Shown in pieces: positions 42,413-51,501 of a stretch of 64,000 nt of DNA (position 1 is the stretch's first letter; the number at the start of each line of letters is the position of its first letter). This DNA comes from NCEH01 sp043195195 (lineage in GTDB: Bacteria > Pseudomonadota > Alphaproteobacteria > Rhizobiales > Xanthobacteraceae). The notes beneath the pieces were generated by a model. That model was given only the letters and a program-made list of their open reading frames with translations. It was not told the origin of the DNA and made no database searches. Both the position numbers and the translations under genes were made by a program. The stretch covers positions 1 through 64,000 of the forward strand of contig NZ_JBAFWT010000023.1 in assembly GCF_043195195.1 (NCBI RefSeq). The letters run 5' to 3'.

Positions 42413-44026
42413 TCAGGTCTGGATTTCGTCGGACACATCTTCGTCATCCGCGCCATGGGCGTCGGAGTCGAGATCGTCCTGCGAAATCCAGCCGGCCGCG
42501 ACACGGGCCTGCATAATGATGTGTTCCGAATCCTCGCGGGTGAGGTCGAAGCCGTCGAGCGCGCCGGGGAAACGGGTGGTCTCGCCGTCCTTGCGTTCCG
42601 ACCAGCCGGTCAGATCGTCGGTGGCGCAGCCGGCCAGGTCTTCCACGGTCTTGATGTCGTGCTTGCCGAACGCCACCAGCATCTTGGAGGTGACGCCGGG
42701 CACGTTGGCGAGGGCGTCTTCCACGCCCAATTCCTTGCGCTCATTGTCGAGCGCCTCTTCCACGTCGGCGAGGTTCTTCAGGGCGCGCGCCTGCAGTTCG
42801 CCGGCGGTCTCCTCATCGAAGCCCTCGATTGAGGCGAGTTCGGAAATCGGCACATAGGCGATTTCCTCCACCGAGGCGAAGCCCTCGGAGGCGAGCAACT
42901 GGCCCATCATCTCGTCGAGATCGAGGGCTTCCGCGAACATGGTGGTGCGCTCGGCGAATTCCTTCTGGCGCCGCTCGCTCTCCTCCGCCTCGGTCATGAT
43001 GTCGATGTCCCAGCCGGTGAGCTGGGAGGCGAGGCGCACGTTCTGCCCGCGCCGGCCGATGGCGAGCGAGAGCTGGGCGTCGGGCACCACGACTTCGATG
43101 CGCTCGCGATCCTCGTCCAGCACCACCTTGACCACTTCGGCCGGGGCGAGCGCATTGACGATGAAGGTGGCGATCTCGGGGTTCCAGGGGATGATGTCGA
43201 TCTTCTCGCCCTGCAGTTCGTTCACCACCGCCTGCACGCGCGAGCCGCGCATGCCGACGCAGGCGCCGACCGGGTCCACCGACTGGTCGCGCGAGACCAC
43301 GGCGATCTTGGCGCGCGAGCCGGGGTCGCGGGCGACCGCCTTGATCTCGACGATGCCGTCATAGATCTCGGGCACTTCCTGCGCGAACAGCTTGGCCATG
43401 AACTGGGGATGGGTGCGCGAGAGGAAGATCTGCGGCCCGCGCGGCTCGCGCCGCACGTCGTAGATGTAGGCGCGCACGCGGTCGCCGGTCTTCACCACTT
43501 CGCGCGGCAGCAATTCGTCGCGGCGCAGAATGGCTTCGCCGCGGCCGAGATCGACCACCACGTTGCCGTATTCCACCCGCTTCACGAGGCCGTTGGAAAC
43601 CTCGCCGATGCGGTCCTTATATTCGTCATACTGGCGATCGCGCTCGGCCTCGCGCACCTTCTGCACGATCACCTGCTTGGCGCTCTGCGCGGCGATGCGG
43701 CCGAAATCGAACGGCGGCAGGGTATCGGCGATGGTATCGCCGACCTGGGCGGCGGGATTGTGCCGGCGCGCGCCATCCAGCGTGATCTCGGTGGCGAAAT
43801 TCTCCACCTCGTCCACCACCAGCAGATGGCGGGCGAGCCGCAATTCGCCGGTCTTGGGATTGATGTCGGCGTGGATGTCCGTCTCCTGGCCGTAGCGCGA
43901 GCGCGCGGCCTTGGCGATGGCATCTTCCATGGCGGCAATGACGATGCTGCGATCGATCGTCTTCTCGCGGGCGACCGCTTCGGCGATCTGCAGCAGCTCG
44001 AGCCGGTTTGCGCTGACGGCAACCAT
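42413..44026 (-). CDS. nusA: Transcription termination/antitermination factor NusA
   Basis: This 537-residue RNA polymerase-binding protein has the N-terminal polymerase-contact domain (SANRLELLQIAEAVAREKTI), an S1 domain (about 135–200), two KH domains (including VGACVGMRGSRVQAVVNEL and SLAIGRRGQNVRLASQLTG) and C-terminal acidic helix-hairpin repeats (FASVEEIAYVPISELASIEG). It modulates pausing, Rho termination and rRNA antitermination. Its start overlaps the rimP stop by one base. The tail is Asp/Glu-rich. Confidence 0.97.
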   Translation of the reverse strand: MVAVSANRLELLQIAEAVAREKTIDRSIVIAAMEDAIAKAARSRYGQETDIHADINPKTGELRLARHLLVVDEVENFATEITLDGARRHNPAAQVGDTIADTLPPFDFGRIAAQSAKQVIVQKVREAERDRQYDEYKDRIGEVSNGLVKRVEYGNVVVDLGRGEAILRRDELLPREVVKTGDRVRAYIYDVRREPRGPQIFLSRTHPQFMAKLFAQEVPEIYDGIVEIKAVARDPGSRAKIAVVSRDQSVDPVGACVGMRGSRVQAVVNELQGEKIDIIPWNPEIATFIVNALAPAEVVKVVLDEDRERIEVVVPDAQLSLAIGRRGQNVRLASQLTGWDIDIMTEAEESERRQKEFAERTTMFAEALDLDEMMGQLLASEGFASVEEIAYVPISELASIEGFDEETAGELQARALKNLADVEEALDNERKELGVEDALANVPGVTSKMLVAFGKHDIKTVEDLAGCATDDLTGWSERKDGETTRFPGALDGFDLTREDSEHIIMQARVAAGWISQDDLDSDAHGADDEDVSDEIQT

Positions 44027-44826
44027 CAGTGCGTCTCCTTCGCTTTGGCATTGCCGCCCTTGGCCTTGCGGGCCGGGGGCTTTGATTTGGTCTTGCCGGC
44101 CTTGGGCTTTTCCAGCTTGCGCGGCTGCAAGGGCTTTTCAGGCTTGGATTTGACGGGCTTGGAGGGGGCGGGCGCGGCGTCGCCGTCATCGGCGGCGATG
44201 TCAGCGCCTTCGGCCAATTCGTCTTCGTCCATCTCGTCCAGCGCGCGGCCGGCGGCTTTCGCCCGGCGCAGCGCCTCGGTGATGAGATCGTCGGTGAGGA
44301 TCAGCCGGGCATCGCCGATATCGGCGACCGGCAGGCGCGAGACCGGATCTTCCCCGGCGGGCGCATCGGGGCGCCGCACCAAGGCAAGGCCGCCCTCGGT
44401 GCCGAGCAGGATGCCGCGAAAGCGCTTGCGGCCGTCCAGCGGCACGGCCATTTCCACCTTCAGCTCATGGCCCGACCAGCGATCGAAATCGGTGAGGCGC
44501 ACCAAGGGCCGGTCGATGCCGGGGGAGGAGATTTCCAGGCGATAGGCGCTGGCGATGGGGTCTTCCACGTCGAGCACGGGGGAGACGGCGCGGGAGACCA
44601 GCTCGCAATCGTCGATGGTCATGGAGCCGTCGGGGCGCTCGGCCATGATCTGCAGCGTGCCGCCGTCGCGGGCCGTGTGCTTCACGCGCACCAGCCGCAG
44701 GCCGAGGCCGGCGAGCACGGGACCGACGATGCCGGCGACGCGCGCGGCCACACCCGTCTCGATGATGAGGCGGGGTTCGTTCAGGTCTCCGGTGTCCACA
44801 CCGTGGGTCGCTTGCGTATCGGTCAT
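44026..44826 (-). CDS. rimP: Ribosome maturation factor RimP
   Basis: This 266-residue 30S assembly factor contains the two RimP domains: IVGPVLAGLGLRLVRVKHTA and TIDDCELVSRAVSPVLDVED, then YRLEISSPGIDRPLVRLTDF. The C-terminal tail of about 80 residues is Lys/Pro/Ala-rich and longer than in E. coli, as is common in this order. It is the first gene of the rimP–nusA–rnpM–infB–rbfA–truB–rpsO–pnp series. A candidate promoter lies about 380 bases upstream. Confidence 0.95.
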   Translation of the reverse strand: MTDTQATHGVDTGDLNEPRLIIETGVAARVAGIVGPVLAGLGLRLVRVKHTARDGGTLQIMAERPDGSMTIDDCELVSRAVSPVLDVEDPIASAYRLEISSPGIDRPLVRLTDFDRWSGHELKVEMAVPLDGRKRFRGILLGTEGGLALVRRPDAPAGEDPVSRLPVADIGDARLILTDDLITEALRRAKAAGRALDEMDEDELAEGADIAADDGDAAPAPSKPVKSKPEKPLQPRKLEKPKAGKTKSKPPARKAKGGNAKAKETH

Positions 44827-45190
44827 GTCCCTCCGGGACGTCTTTCTTCCTGTGGCGCGTGGGCGCCGTGTGTCACTGGCGCGGATGCGCCGCTCTTATC
44901 TCTGGCGCCTTGGCGCCGAATACAGCGCCTGCGCGCCCCTTCATTCCCTCATCGGCCGCGCCCGCATCTGCCGCGCCCGCTGGGGCGGCGGCTTGGGCCC
45001 GGATCGCCGGCCCGGCGCAAAAGCGGGGGAAGCGACCGGACGGCACCGCGGATCGAAGGTTCGAGGCGCAAGGGTACGGGGCATATGCGCTCCGCAGACG
45101 ATTGCGTAAACGAAAATCGAGCGGGTCCCGGCGGGGGCCCACTCTCATCACCTTCGACGACGATGGCTCTGAGGTATCCCCGTTGGGGGA
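44827..45190 (-). promoter_or_regulatory. Long rimP 5' leader with three tandem GGCGC–N4–GCGCC hairpins
   Basis: Just upstream of rimP are three short hairpins of one design, each with a 5-bp stem GGCGC/GCGCC and a 4-base loop: 44854–44867, 44878–44891 and 44904–44917. If transcription begins near 45190 the leader is about 365 bases and includes them. No gene is convincing here; an open frame on this strand (44873–45271) lacks family features. A regulatory leader for the operon is a fair guess. Confidence 0.5.
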
Positions 45191-45197
45191 CAGCGCT

Positions 45198-45225
45198 AAT
45201 ATAGACGGAACGGCGGGGGATGCAA
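45198..45225 (-). promoter_or_regulatory. Candidate sigma-70 promoter of the rimP–nusA–infB operon
   Basis: Read on the minus strand, TTGCAT (45225–45220) and TATATT (45203–45198) are 16 bases apart, in a region otherwise very GC-rich. This is the best promoter match upstream of rimP. Confidence 0.55.
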
Positions 45226-45449
45226 GGGCGGGGGATGGGGCGAGTGCAATCTCAATATCGAGATACTTCAAGACTTGAGCCCTCGAATTTCGCGCCCCTC
45301 AGAAAATCGGGTGTAACGCCCATTTCTAACTGATTTTGCACAAGCCTCACCCTCGCCCGAGGCGAGATTCGCTGTTACCCTTTAAAAATACCGACCACGC
45401 TCAGCAATCGACGCCACCCGTTCCGAAACATCCATCTGGTAGATTCTTC

Positions 45450-47162
45450 ATGACCACTCTTAGAGTTAAGCAAATTAAGAAGAGATTGCTAGATTTATTT
45501 AAACAACACCTAGATTTGAGAGATATTTCAATATCCGACAAAGAAAGAGAAAATAAGATATTAACGCGTTGTTTGGCCGCATTTGCTATATATACTCAAA
45601 CAGGCTGCTCTGAAAAAGATGCTGCAATATCTATTTGGGACGGCTCGGGTGACAATGGTATCGATGCCGTTTATTATGACAAGTCTAGCTCAAAGGTAAT
45701 TATCGTTCAATCAAAGTGGATTCACTCGGGAAGTGGCGAGCCCGAAGCCAAGGATATTTCAACTTTTGCTAACGGCGTTAAGGATTTAGTTGAGCTGGAG
45801 ACAGCAAATTTCTCCGAGAGATTACACTCAAAAATATTTGCTATATCAGAGGCAATTAATACGCCCGGTACCACGTTAGATTTGATCATAATAACTACTG
45901 GTTCAAGTAAAATTGCTCGGCCAGGCATGGCTGCCTTGGAACGAATTGCGTCAGAATTAAACGGTTCCGATCAGCAAGAACCATTGGCAACCACTCAAAT
46001 TATCGGATTGCCCGACGTGTATCCTGCTATAGCTAGCGGATCATCTCACGACAAAATTTCTATTGATGCAAATATAATTGACTGGTCTTTTGTTTCTCAG
46101 CCGTACGCGGCCTACTTCGGTATTGTCGACGGACTCCAACTTAAAACGTGGTGGTCTAGTTTTGGAAAACGATTAGTTGCAAAAAATATCAGACATTCCC
46201 TCGGACACACAGATGTTAATAATCAAATTATGAAAACTGCTATTTCGAACCCTGAAAATTTCTGGTATTTTAACAACGGAATCACTCTTATTGCCGATGA
46301 GGCTTTAAAGGCCCCAGTAGCGGCAGCATCCCGCTCATCTGGGGTATTTCAATTCAACGGTGCGTCGATTGTGAACGGAGCACAAACCGTTAGCACGCTT
46401 GCGCGGGTTGAAAATGATGAAAATCTTGGGCTGGTTCGAGTTCCCATACGTGTAATATTGTTGAAAGGTGCGCCCGAAGGTTTTGGGGGCGAGGTAACTC
46501 GAACGAATAATCTTCAAAATCGAGTTGAAGGACGTGACTTCGTAGCGCAAGATCCGGAACAACGCCGCCTCCAAATGGAGATGGCCATCGAAAGTATAGA
46601 GTATCAATACTTACGTAGTGAGGATTTTATATCTTCACCACGATCGTGTGAACTAATTGAATTGACAACGGCACTAGCTTGCGCATCCGGAGATGCCTCA
46701 CACGCAGTAGCGGTTAAGACCGGAATCGGACGGTTTTACAACGATCTTACAAAAGCGCCTTATAAGGCGCTCTTCAATGCAAAGCTAAGCGGGGCGAGAG
46801 CTTTCAATACGATCACAATTCAGCGAAAAATAGATCAGTGGATCGACAATAAGCAGAGTATGGCTGGAAAGAAAAGTGGATTTTCTTGGGGTGTCTTAAT
46901 ACACGGGAATAGAATACTTGCTTCATCTGTATTTAAATTGATTGATGTAAACATAATGTCTCAGTCAATATCCGATTTTGATAAATCAGTTCAAATTTTA
47001 AATATCGAGAAAAAATGCGATGATATATATAAGGGAATGGTTAGTGTGTTAGACAAGGACTATCAGGGTAAATTTCTTGCAGTCTTGTTTAAGAGCACAT
47101 CGATGAGTAAGGATGTTCTCGAAAAATCGATCCAATTTTACAAAGATAAAACAGATAAATAG
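45450..47162 (+). CDS. AIPR family protein (abortive infection phage resistance), AT-rich insert
   Basis: This 570-residue protein matches the AIPR family of phage-resistance proteins. Residues 265–285 (NPENFWYFNNGITLIADEA) and 301–316 (FNGASIVNGAQTVSTL) are the core signature. The N-terminal part contains GIDA (70–73) and, 15 residues after D72, Q87-S-K89, arranged like the D…QxK active site of Mrr-like PD-(D/E)XK nucleases. The DNA is far more AT-rich than its neighbours. It lies in opposite orientation between rimP and trmB, which are normally adjacent here. ATG 45450 (MTTLRVKQIKKR) is preferred over an in-frame ATG at 45336. It has no obvious partner gene and probably works alone. Confidence 0.87.
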   Translation: MTTLRVKQIKKRLLDLFKQHLDLRDISISDKERENKILTRCLAAFAIYTQTGCSEKDAAISIWDGSGDNGIDAVYYDKSSSKVIIVQSKWIHSGSGEPEAKDISTFANGVKDLVELETANFSERLHSKIFAISEAINTPGTTLDLIIITTGSSKIARPGMAALERIASELNGSDQQEPLATTQIIGLPDVYPAIASGSSHDKISIDANIIDWSFVSQPYAAYFGIVDGLQLKTWWSSFGKRLVAKNIRHSLGHTDVNNQIMKTAISNPENFWYFNNGITLIADEALKAPVAAASRSSGVFQFNGASIVNGAQTVSTLARVENDENLGLVRVPIRVILLKGAPEGFGGEVTRTNNLQNRVEGRDFVAQDPEQRRLQMEMAIESIEYQYLRSEDFISSPRSCELIELTTALACASGDASHAVAVKTGIGRFYNDLTKAPYKALFNAKLSGARAFNTITIQRKIDQWIDNKQSMAGKKSGFSWGVLIHGNRILASSVFKLIDVNIMSQSISDFDKSVQILNIEKKCDDIYKGMVSVLDKDYQGKFLAVLFKSTSMSKDVLEKSIQFYKDKTDK

Positions 47163-47177
47163 CACTGTTGCAATATC

Positions 47178-47891
47178 TCACCCCCGCACAAACTCCAGAT
47201 ACGTCGGCACGCGCCCTTCCCTGAGCGCCTTGGCCTCGTAGCGGGTGCCGGGCCAGCCGGCATAGGGCGTGCGCCAATCGTCCGCCGTGCGGGCGGTCCA
47301 TGTGAAGACGCCGTGGGCGCGGATCTCGCGCAGGGTCCAGTCCACATAGTCCGGCACGTCGCTGGCGAAGCGGAACGTGCCGCCCGGCGCGAGCGCGCGG
47401 GCCAGCAGGTCCAGATTGTCGGGGCGCACGAAGCGGCGCTTCCAGTGGCGGCGCTTGGGCCAGGGATCGGGATAAAGCAGGCTCGCGCCGGCGAGCGATC
47501 CTTCCGGCAGGCGCGCCAGCAGCAGCGCCGCGTCGCGGTCGAACAGGCGCACATTCTCGCGCGGCGTCGCCTCCAGCCCCGTCACCGCCTTCACCATGCC
47601 GTTGAGAAAGGGCTCCACGCCGATGAAGCCGGTGCGCGGCGCCTCGGCCGCTCGGGCCAGCAGATGCTCGCCGCCGCCGAAGCCGATCTCCAGGCGCACC
47701 TCATCCACCGCGCCGGCGAACAGATCGGCGAGGGACATTTCGGGGGCGATGGAATCGAGGGCGATGAGATAGCGGGGGAGACTATCGCGCAGGGCGCTCA
47801 CTTGGGCAGGGCGCAGCGGCTTGCCCACCCGGCGCCCGTAGAAGGCACCCTTCTCGTCGTAATCGGCAATCATGGGGTCTTCGTTCTGCAA
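47178..47891 (-). CDS. trmB: tRNA (guanine-N7-)-methyltransferase
   Basis: This 237-residue enzyme methylates G46 of tRNAs using SAM. Diagnostic segments are EIGFGGGEHLLARAAE (SAM site), FIGVEPFLNGMVKAV, YPDPWPKRRHWKRRFV (the DPWPK motif) and the C-terminal YEAKALREGR. The start could be 47891 (MQNEDPMIADYD) or the ATG at 47873; a GCAACC–TTC–GGTTGC hairpin overlaps the first. It follows metK after a gap with a parS site. Confidence 0.94.
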   Translation of the reverse strand: MQNEDPMIADYDEKGAFYGRRVGKPLRPAQVSALRDSLPRYLIALDSIAPEMSLADLFAGAVDEVRLEIGFGGGEHLLARAAEAPRTGFIGVEPFLNGMVKAVTGLEATPRENVRLFDRDAALLLARLPEGSLAGASLLYPDPWPKRRHWKRRFVRPDNLDLLARALAPGGTFRFASDVPDYVDWTLREIRAHGVFTWTARTADDWRTPYAGWPGTRYEAKALREGRVPTYLEFVRG

Positions 47892-48017
47892 CCTTCGGTT
47901 GCGCCGTCAAATCCGCGCCCATTTCGCGGGCCGCGCGAGAACCTTCTGTGGAAGTTCTGCGGAAAAGGCGCGGAAAGGCGCGTCATTCGCAAAATTCTGC
48001 GCTTCTCCGTGGCGTTC

Positions 48018-48046
48018 TGCGGGCGAAATTCCTCATTCCGCCCGCA
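48018..48046. terminator. 8-bp stem-loop between metK and trmB
   Basis: TGCGGGCG (48018–48025) pairs perfectly with CGCCCGCA (48039–48046) around 13 bases, just past metK and the parS-like site. There is no T run, so it may be a processing or weak termination structure. Confidence 0.4.
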
Positions 48047-48055
48047 GCCCCAAAA

Positions 48056-48071
48056 TGTTTCACGTGAAACC
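48056..48071. other. parS: parS-like site (15 of 16 consensus bases)
   Basis: TGTTTCACGTGAAACC carries the complete 14-base core palindrome GTTTCACGTGAAAC of chromosomal ParB sites and differs from the 16-mer only at the last base. It touches the last base of the metK stop codon. Its partner is the perfect copy at 7147–7162, about 41 kb away. Confidence 0.82.
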
Positions 48072-49261
48072 TAGAACGCCGATTTCAGAGCATCCACAAG
48101 GTCCGTCCGCTCCCAGGAGAAGCCGCCGTCGGCATCCGGGGTGCGGCCGAAATGGCCATAGGCGGAGGTGCGGGCATAGATCGGCTTGTTGAGGCCGAGA
48201 TGCTCGCGAATGCCGCGCGGGCGCAGGTTCACCACCTGCCGCAGCACGGTTTCAAGCTTCGCCTCATCCACATGGCCGGTGCCGTGCAGGTCCACATAGA
48301 CCGCCAGCGGGTCCGATACGCCAATGGCATAAGCGAGCTGGATGGTGGCGCGATCGGCCAGGCCGGCGGCAACCACATTCTTGGCGAGATAGCGCGCGGC
48401 ATAGGCGGCCGAGCGATCCACCTTGGTCGGATCCTTGCCGGAGAAGGCGCCGCCGCCATGGGGCGCCGCTCCGCCGTAGGTGTCCACGATGATCTTGCGC
48501 CCGGTCAGGCCGCAATCGCCATCGGGGCCGCCGATCACGAACTTGCCGGTGGGGTTCACGTGCCACACCGTCTCGGGGGAGATCCAGCCCTCGGGCAAGG
48601 CCTGGGTGATGTAGGGTTCCACCAGCGAGCGCACGTCGTGGGAGGTGAGGTGCTCGTCCAGATGCTGGGTGGACAGCACGATCTGCGTCACGCCGACCGG
48701 CTTGCCGTTCTCATATTGCACGGTCACCTGGCTCTTGGCGTCCGGGCCGAGGGCGCCGGTCTCGCCGGAGCGGCGAGCTTCCGAGAGGGTTTTCAAGATC
48801 TTATGGGCATAGAAGATGGGGGCCGGCATCAGCTCCGGGGTCTCGCGCACGGCATAGCCGAACATGATTCCCTGGTCGCCCGCGCCCTCGTCCTTGTTGC
48901 CGTCGATGTCGACGCCCTGGGCGATGTCGGCGGACTGCGCATGCAGCACCACCTCGATATCGGCGGTCTCCCAATGGAAGCCGGCCTGCTCGTAGCCGAT
49001 GTCCTTGATCGCAAGGCGCGCCTTGTGGGCGATCAGATCCTTGGTGATGGCCGAGGGGCCGCGGGTCTCGCCGGCGATCACCACCTTGTTGGTGGTGGCC
49101 AAGGTTTCAGCCGCCACGCGCACCTGCGAGGGGTCGAACCCTTGCTCCTGAGAGACGCTGAAGAAGGTATCGACCACCTCGTCCGAGATGCGGTCGCACA
49201 CCTTGTCGGGATGCCCTTCGGACACAGACTCACTGGTGAACAAATAGGACTGACGCGACAT
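48071..49261 (-). CDS. metK: S-adenosylmethionine synthetase
   Basis: This 396-residue enzyme makes SAM from ATP and methionine. Conserved segments include TSESVSEGHPDKVCDRISDE at the N-terminus, AGDQGIMFGYAVRETPE, the P-loop-like GGAFSGKDPTKVDRSAAYAA and GHFGRTPDADGGFSWE at the end. I chose ATG 49261 (MSRQSYLF) because GAGGGGAAG precedes it. I looked for a SAM riboswitch in the 92-base gap upstream and saw none. Confidence 0.96.
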   Translation of the reverse strand: MSRQSYLFTSESVSEGHPDKVCDRISDEVVDTFFSVSQEQGFDPSQVRVAAETLATTNKVVIAGETRGPSAITKDLIAHKARLAIKDIGYEQAGFHWETADIEVVLHAQSADIAQGVDIDGNKDEGAGDQGIMFGYAVRETPELMPAPIFYAHKILKTLSEARRSGETGALGPDAKSQVTVQYENGKPVGVTQIVLSTQHLDEHLTSHDVRSLVEPYITQALPEGWISPETVWHVNPTGKFVIGGPDGDCGLTGRKIIVDTYGGAAPHGGGAFSGKDPTKVDRSAAYAARYLAKNVVAAGLADRATIQLAYAIGVSDPLAVYVDLHGTGHVDEAKLETVLRQVVNLRPRGIREHLGLNKPIYARTSAYGHFGRTPDADGGFSWERTDLVDALKSAF

Positions 49262-49353
49262 ATGCTTCCCCTCGCCCACCGACGGAGCTCGACCCTGCTT
49301 GTGTCAAAGGCCCGCGGGCCGGTCAAGACCGGCTCGCCGGCATTGGAGGGGGC

Positions 49354-49776
49354 TCAGGCCGGACGCTCGGCCGTTTCCTCGTCGCCGGCGATCGCGGTGA
49401 CCAATTCCACGATCCGTCGGCGGATTTTTGCGTCCGAGATGCGCATGAAATTGCGGGTCAGGACGAGGCCATCCGATGTCGCAAGGAAATCAGAGACATA
49501 CGCAGGCGAATGTGCTTCCCCGAAGCCCTCGGAATCGGTGGTCAGTGAGGGTGCGCCTTCGAAGAAGAAAGCAACGGGCACGCTGAGGACGAGCGAAATC
49601 TGCTGAAGCCGGCTGGCGCCGATGCGGTTGGTGCCTTTTTCGTACTTCTGGATCTGCTGGAAGGTGATCCCAAGGCTCTCGCCAAGCTTCTCCTGACTCA
49701 TCCCCACCATCATGCGTCGCATACGCACACGGCTACCTACGTATTTATCAATAGGATTCGGCGCCTTCTTGGCCAT
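49354..49776 (-). CDS. XRE/Cro-type helix-turn-helix regulator
   Basis: This 140-residue protein has an HTH_3 domain at residues 13–68 (GSRVRMRRMMVGMSQEKLGE and TFQQIQKYEKGTNRIGASRL) and a C-terminal helical part (RISDAKIRRRIVELVTAIAG). Close relatives are widespread in alphaproteobacteria near stress or cell-envelope genes. Here it lies 92 bases upstream of metK and downstream of lnt, in the same orientation. Its targets are not evident. Confidence 0.88.
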   Translation of the reverse strand: MAKKAPNPIDKYVGSRVRMRRMMVGMSQEKLGESLGITFQQIQKYEKGTNRIGASRLQQISLVLSVPVAFFFEGAPSLTTDSEGFGEAHSPAYVSDFLATSDGLVLTRNFMRISDAKIRRRIVELVTAIAGDEETAERPA

Positions 49777-49869
49777 GTTCTCTCCGGCTGGATCGGAAAT
49801 GTGTCACACTTCGCATCGCGAAGGCTGCCCTGACGGCGCGAAGATACGCATACATGCTTTGCGCGTCGA

Positions 49870-51501
49870 TCAACTTTTGCGTGCAGCGCGTATGCAGCGC
49901 AAGCTGTCGGCGCCCAGCGCGCCGAGGGCAAAAAGCAGAAGAAACATGATTAGAACAATGGAACCACCTATCCGCGCAGCCGGCGGTGGATTCTCCAACC
50001 TCTGAGGGAGGTATCCATCCACTACACCGCGTTTGTCCAAGCCCAAATCTGCGACAATGCGTCCCAGGGGATCGATGATCCCGGAAATCCCGGTATTCGC
50101 GGACCGCACCAGCGGGAGCCCCTCCTCGATCGCCCGCAGCCGCGCCTGGAGGAAGTGCTGGTGCGGCCCCGGCGTGTCGCCGAACCAGGCATCATTGGTC
50201 ACATTCAACAGGAATCCGGGCCGCGGGCCGGGGGGAATCACCGCTCCGGAAAAGATCGCCTCATAGCAGATCAGCGGGCCGGCAAGCGGGGCGCCGGGAA
50301 TATGCAGCGCCTGCAACTGCGCCCCGGAGGAGAAGCCGCCACGTACCCGGGTGAGCTGCTCCAGCCCGATCCGCTCCAGAAAGGCCTGGAATGGCAGGTA
50401 TTCGCCGAACGGAACGAGATGCACTTTGTCCGCGCTCTGCAACACCGTTCCATCGGCGGCGATGACGCGGATGGAGTTGAAATAAGGCGAGATCTGCCCC
50501 TCCGGTGGAACACCGTAGCGGGCGGCGCCGGTCACCAGCACAACGTTGCGCGGCAAGCTCTCGGCGATCCGGCGCGCCGCCCATGGCTCGCGCTCGTACA
50601 GGAACGGAAAGGCCGATTCCGGCCAGATCAGCAGGCTCACGTCGGTGAGGCCGCCGGGATACCGGGCACTCGGCTGCGCGCTCAACGTAAGGTAATCATC
50701 GAGGATGGCCTCGCGTCGGCCATAGGCGAACTTCTCGTCCTGCGCCAAGGCCGGCTGGAGTATCCGCAGGTTCACCCCCGGCACCATGCCCACGTCGGTC
50801 CGTGCCAGGCGGATCGCCCCACCCGCGTACATCGCAACGAGGCTCAGAACCGCCAGGGTGAGCGAGACCAGATGGTGCGGCCGCGTCGGCGCCGAAAGTA
50901 GAAGCACCGGCGCGGAAAGCAGCAGGATGGTGAGGAAGGTCAGTCCGGCGATTCCCACCAGCGCCGCGGTCTGGGCGAACGCAAGATTCTCCGCCAAGGC
51001 ATAGCCGAAGGTGTTCCAGGGAAAGCCGGTCAGCACATGGCCGCGCAGCCATTCGGCACCGCCGAGGCCCGCCGCCAGCGCACACAGCCGCGCCGGCCCG
51101 CGTGACCACAGCATGCGGGCAGCGAGCAGCCCGAGGGCGGGAAACAGGGCAAGGCCGGCAGGCAGGCACACCACCGCCACCGGAAGCAGCCAGGCGAACA
51201 CGTCAGCCTCAACCAGGAAGGCGTCGCCGATCCACCAGAGGGAGGACAGGAAATAGCCGAAGCCGAACCACCATCCGATGGCGGCGGCGATCCGCCAGGG
51301 ATGCCGCGTTGCCGTACGGGTGCCGTCGAGCAGCAGGACCAGTACCGGAAAGCTGATCGCGAGCACGGGCCAGAGGCCGAACGGTGCGGTGGACAGCGCC
51401 GCGAGCACGCCGGCGGCGAAAGCAGCCCCGAGGCGGCGCCATCCCTCCAGCGCGCTCACCCGCCGCGAAACGGCGAGCAGCTTCAGGGTTAGGCGCGTCA
51501 C
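49870..51501 (-). CDS. lnt: Apolipoprotein N-acyltransferase
   Basis: This 543-residue inner-membrane enzyme adds the third acyl chain to lipoproteins. About seven helices span the first 220 residues, followed by a periplasmic nitrilase-like domain. The catalytic Glu–Lys–Cys residues are expected at LLIWPESAFPFL (Glu), ADKVHLVPFGEYLPF (Lys) and GPLICYEAIFSG (Cys), all present. It uses a GTG start overlapping the upstream CBS-protein stop as GTGA. Confidence 0.94.
   Translation of the reverse strand: MTRLTLKLLAVSRRVSALEGWRRLGAAFAAGVLAALSTAPFGLWPVLAISFPVLVLLLDGTRTATRHPWRIAAAIGWWFGFGYFLSSLWWIGDAFLVEADVFAWLLPVAVVCLPAGLALFPALGLLAARMLWSRGPARLCALAAGLGGAEWLRGHVLTGFPWNTFGYALAENLAFAQTAALVGIAGLTFLTILLLSAPVLLLSAPTRPHHLVSLTLAVLSLVAMYAGGAIRLARTDVGMVPGVNLRILQPALAQDEKFAYGRREAILDDYLTLSAQPSARYPGGLTDVSLLIWPESAFPFLYEREPWAARRIAESLPRNVVLVTGAARYGVPPEGQISPYFNSIRVIAADGTVLQSADKVHLVPFGEYLPFQAFLERIGLEQLTRVRGGFSSGAQLQALHIPGAPLAGPLICYEAIFSGAVIPPGPRPGFLLNVTNDAWFGDTPGPHQHFLQARLRAIEEGLPLVRSANTGISGIIDPLGRIVADLGLDKRGVVDGYLPQRLENPPPAARIGGSIVLIMFLLLFALGALGADSLRCIRAARKS

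Noticed and set aside
44873..45271. Possible leader peptide or gene upstream of rimP on the minus strand
   Set aside because: No family signature, Ala/Pro/Arg-biased translation and no good ribosome site; more likely untranslated leader.
49262..49353. SAM riboswitch upstream of metK
   Set aside because: The 92-base gap is too short and shows no SAM-II-like pseudoknot pattern.
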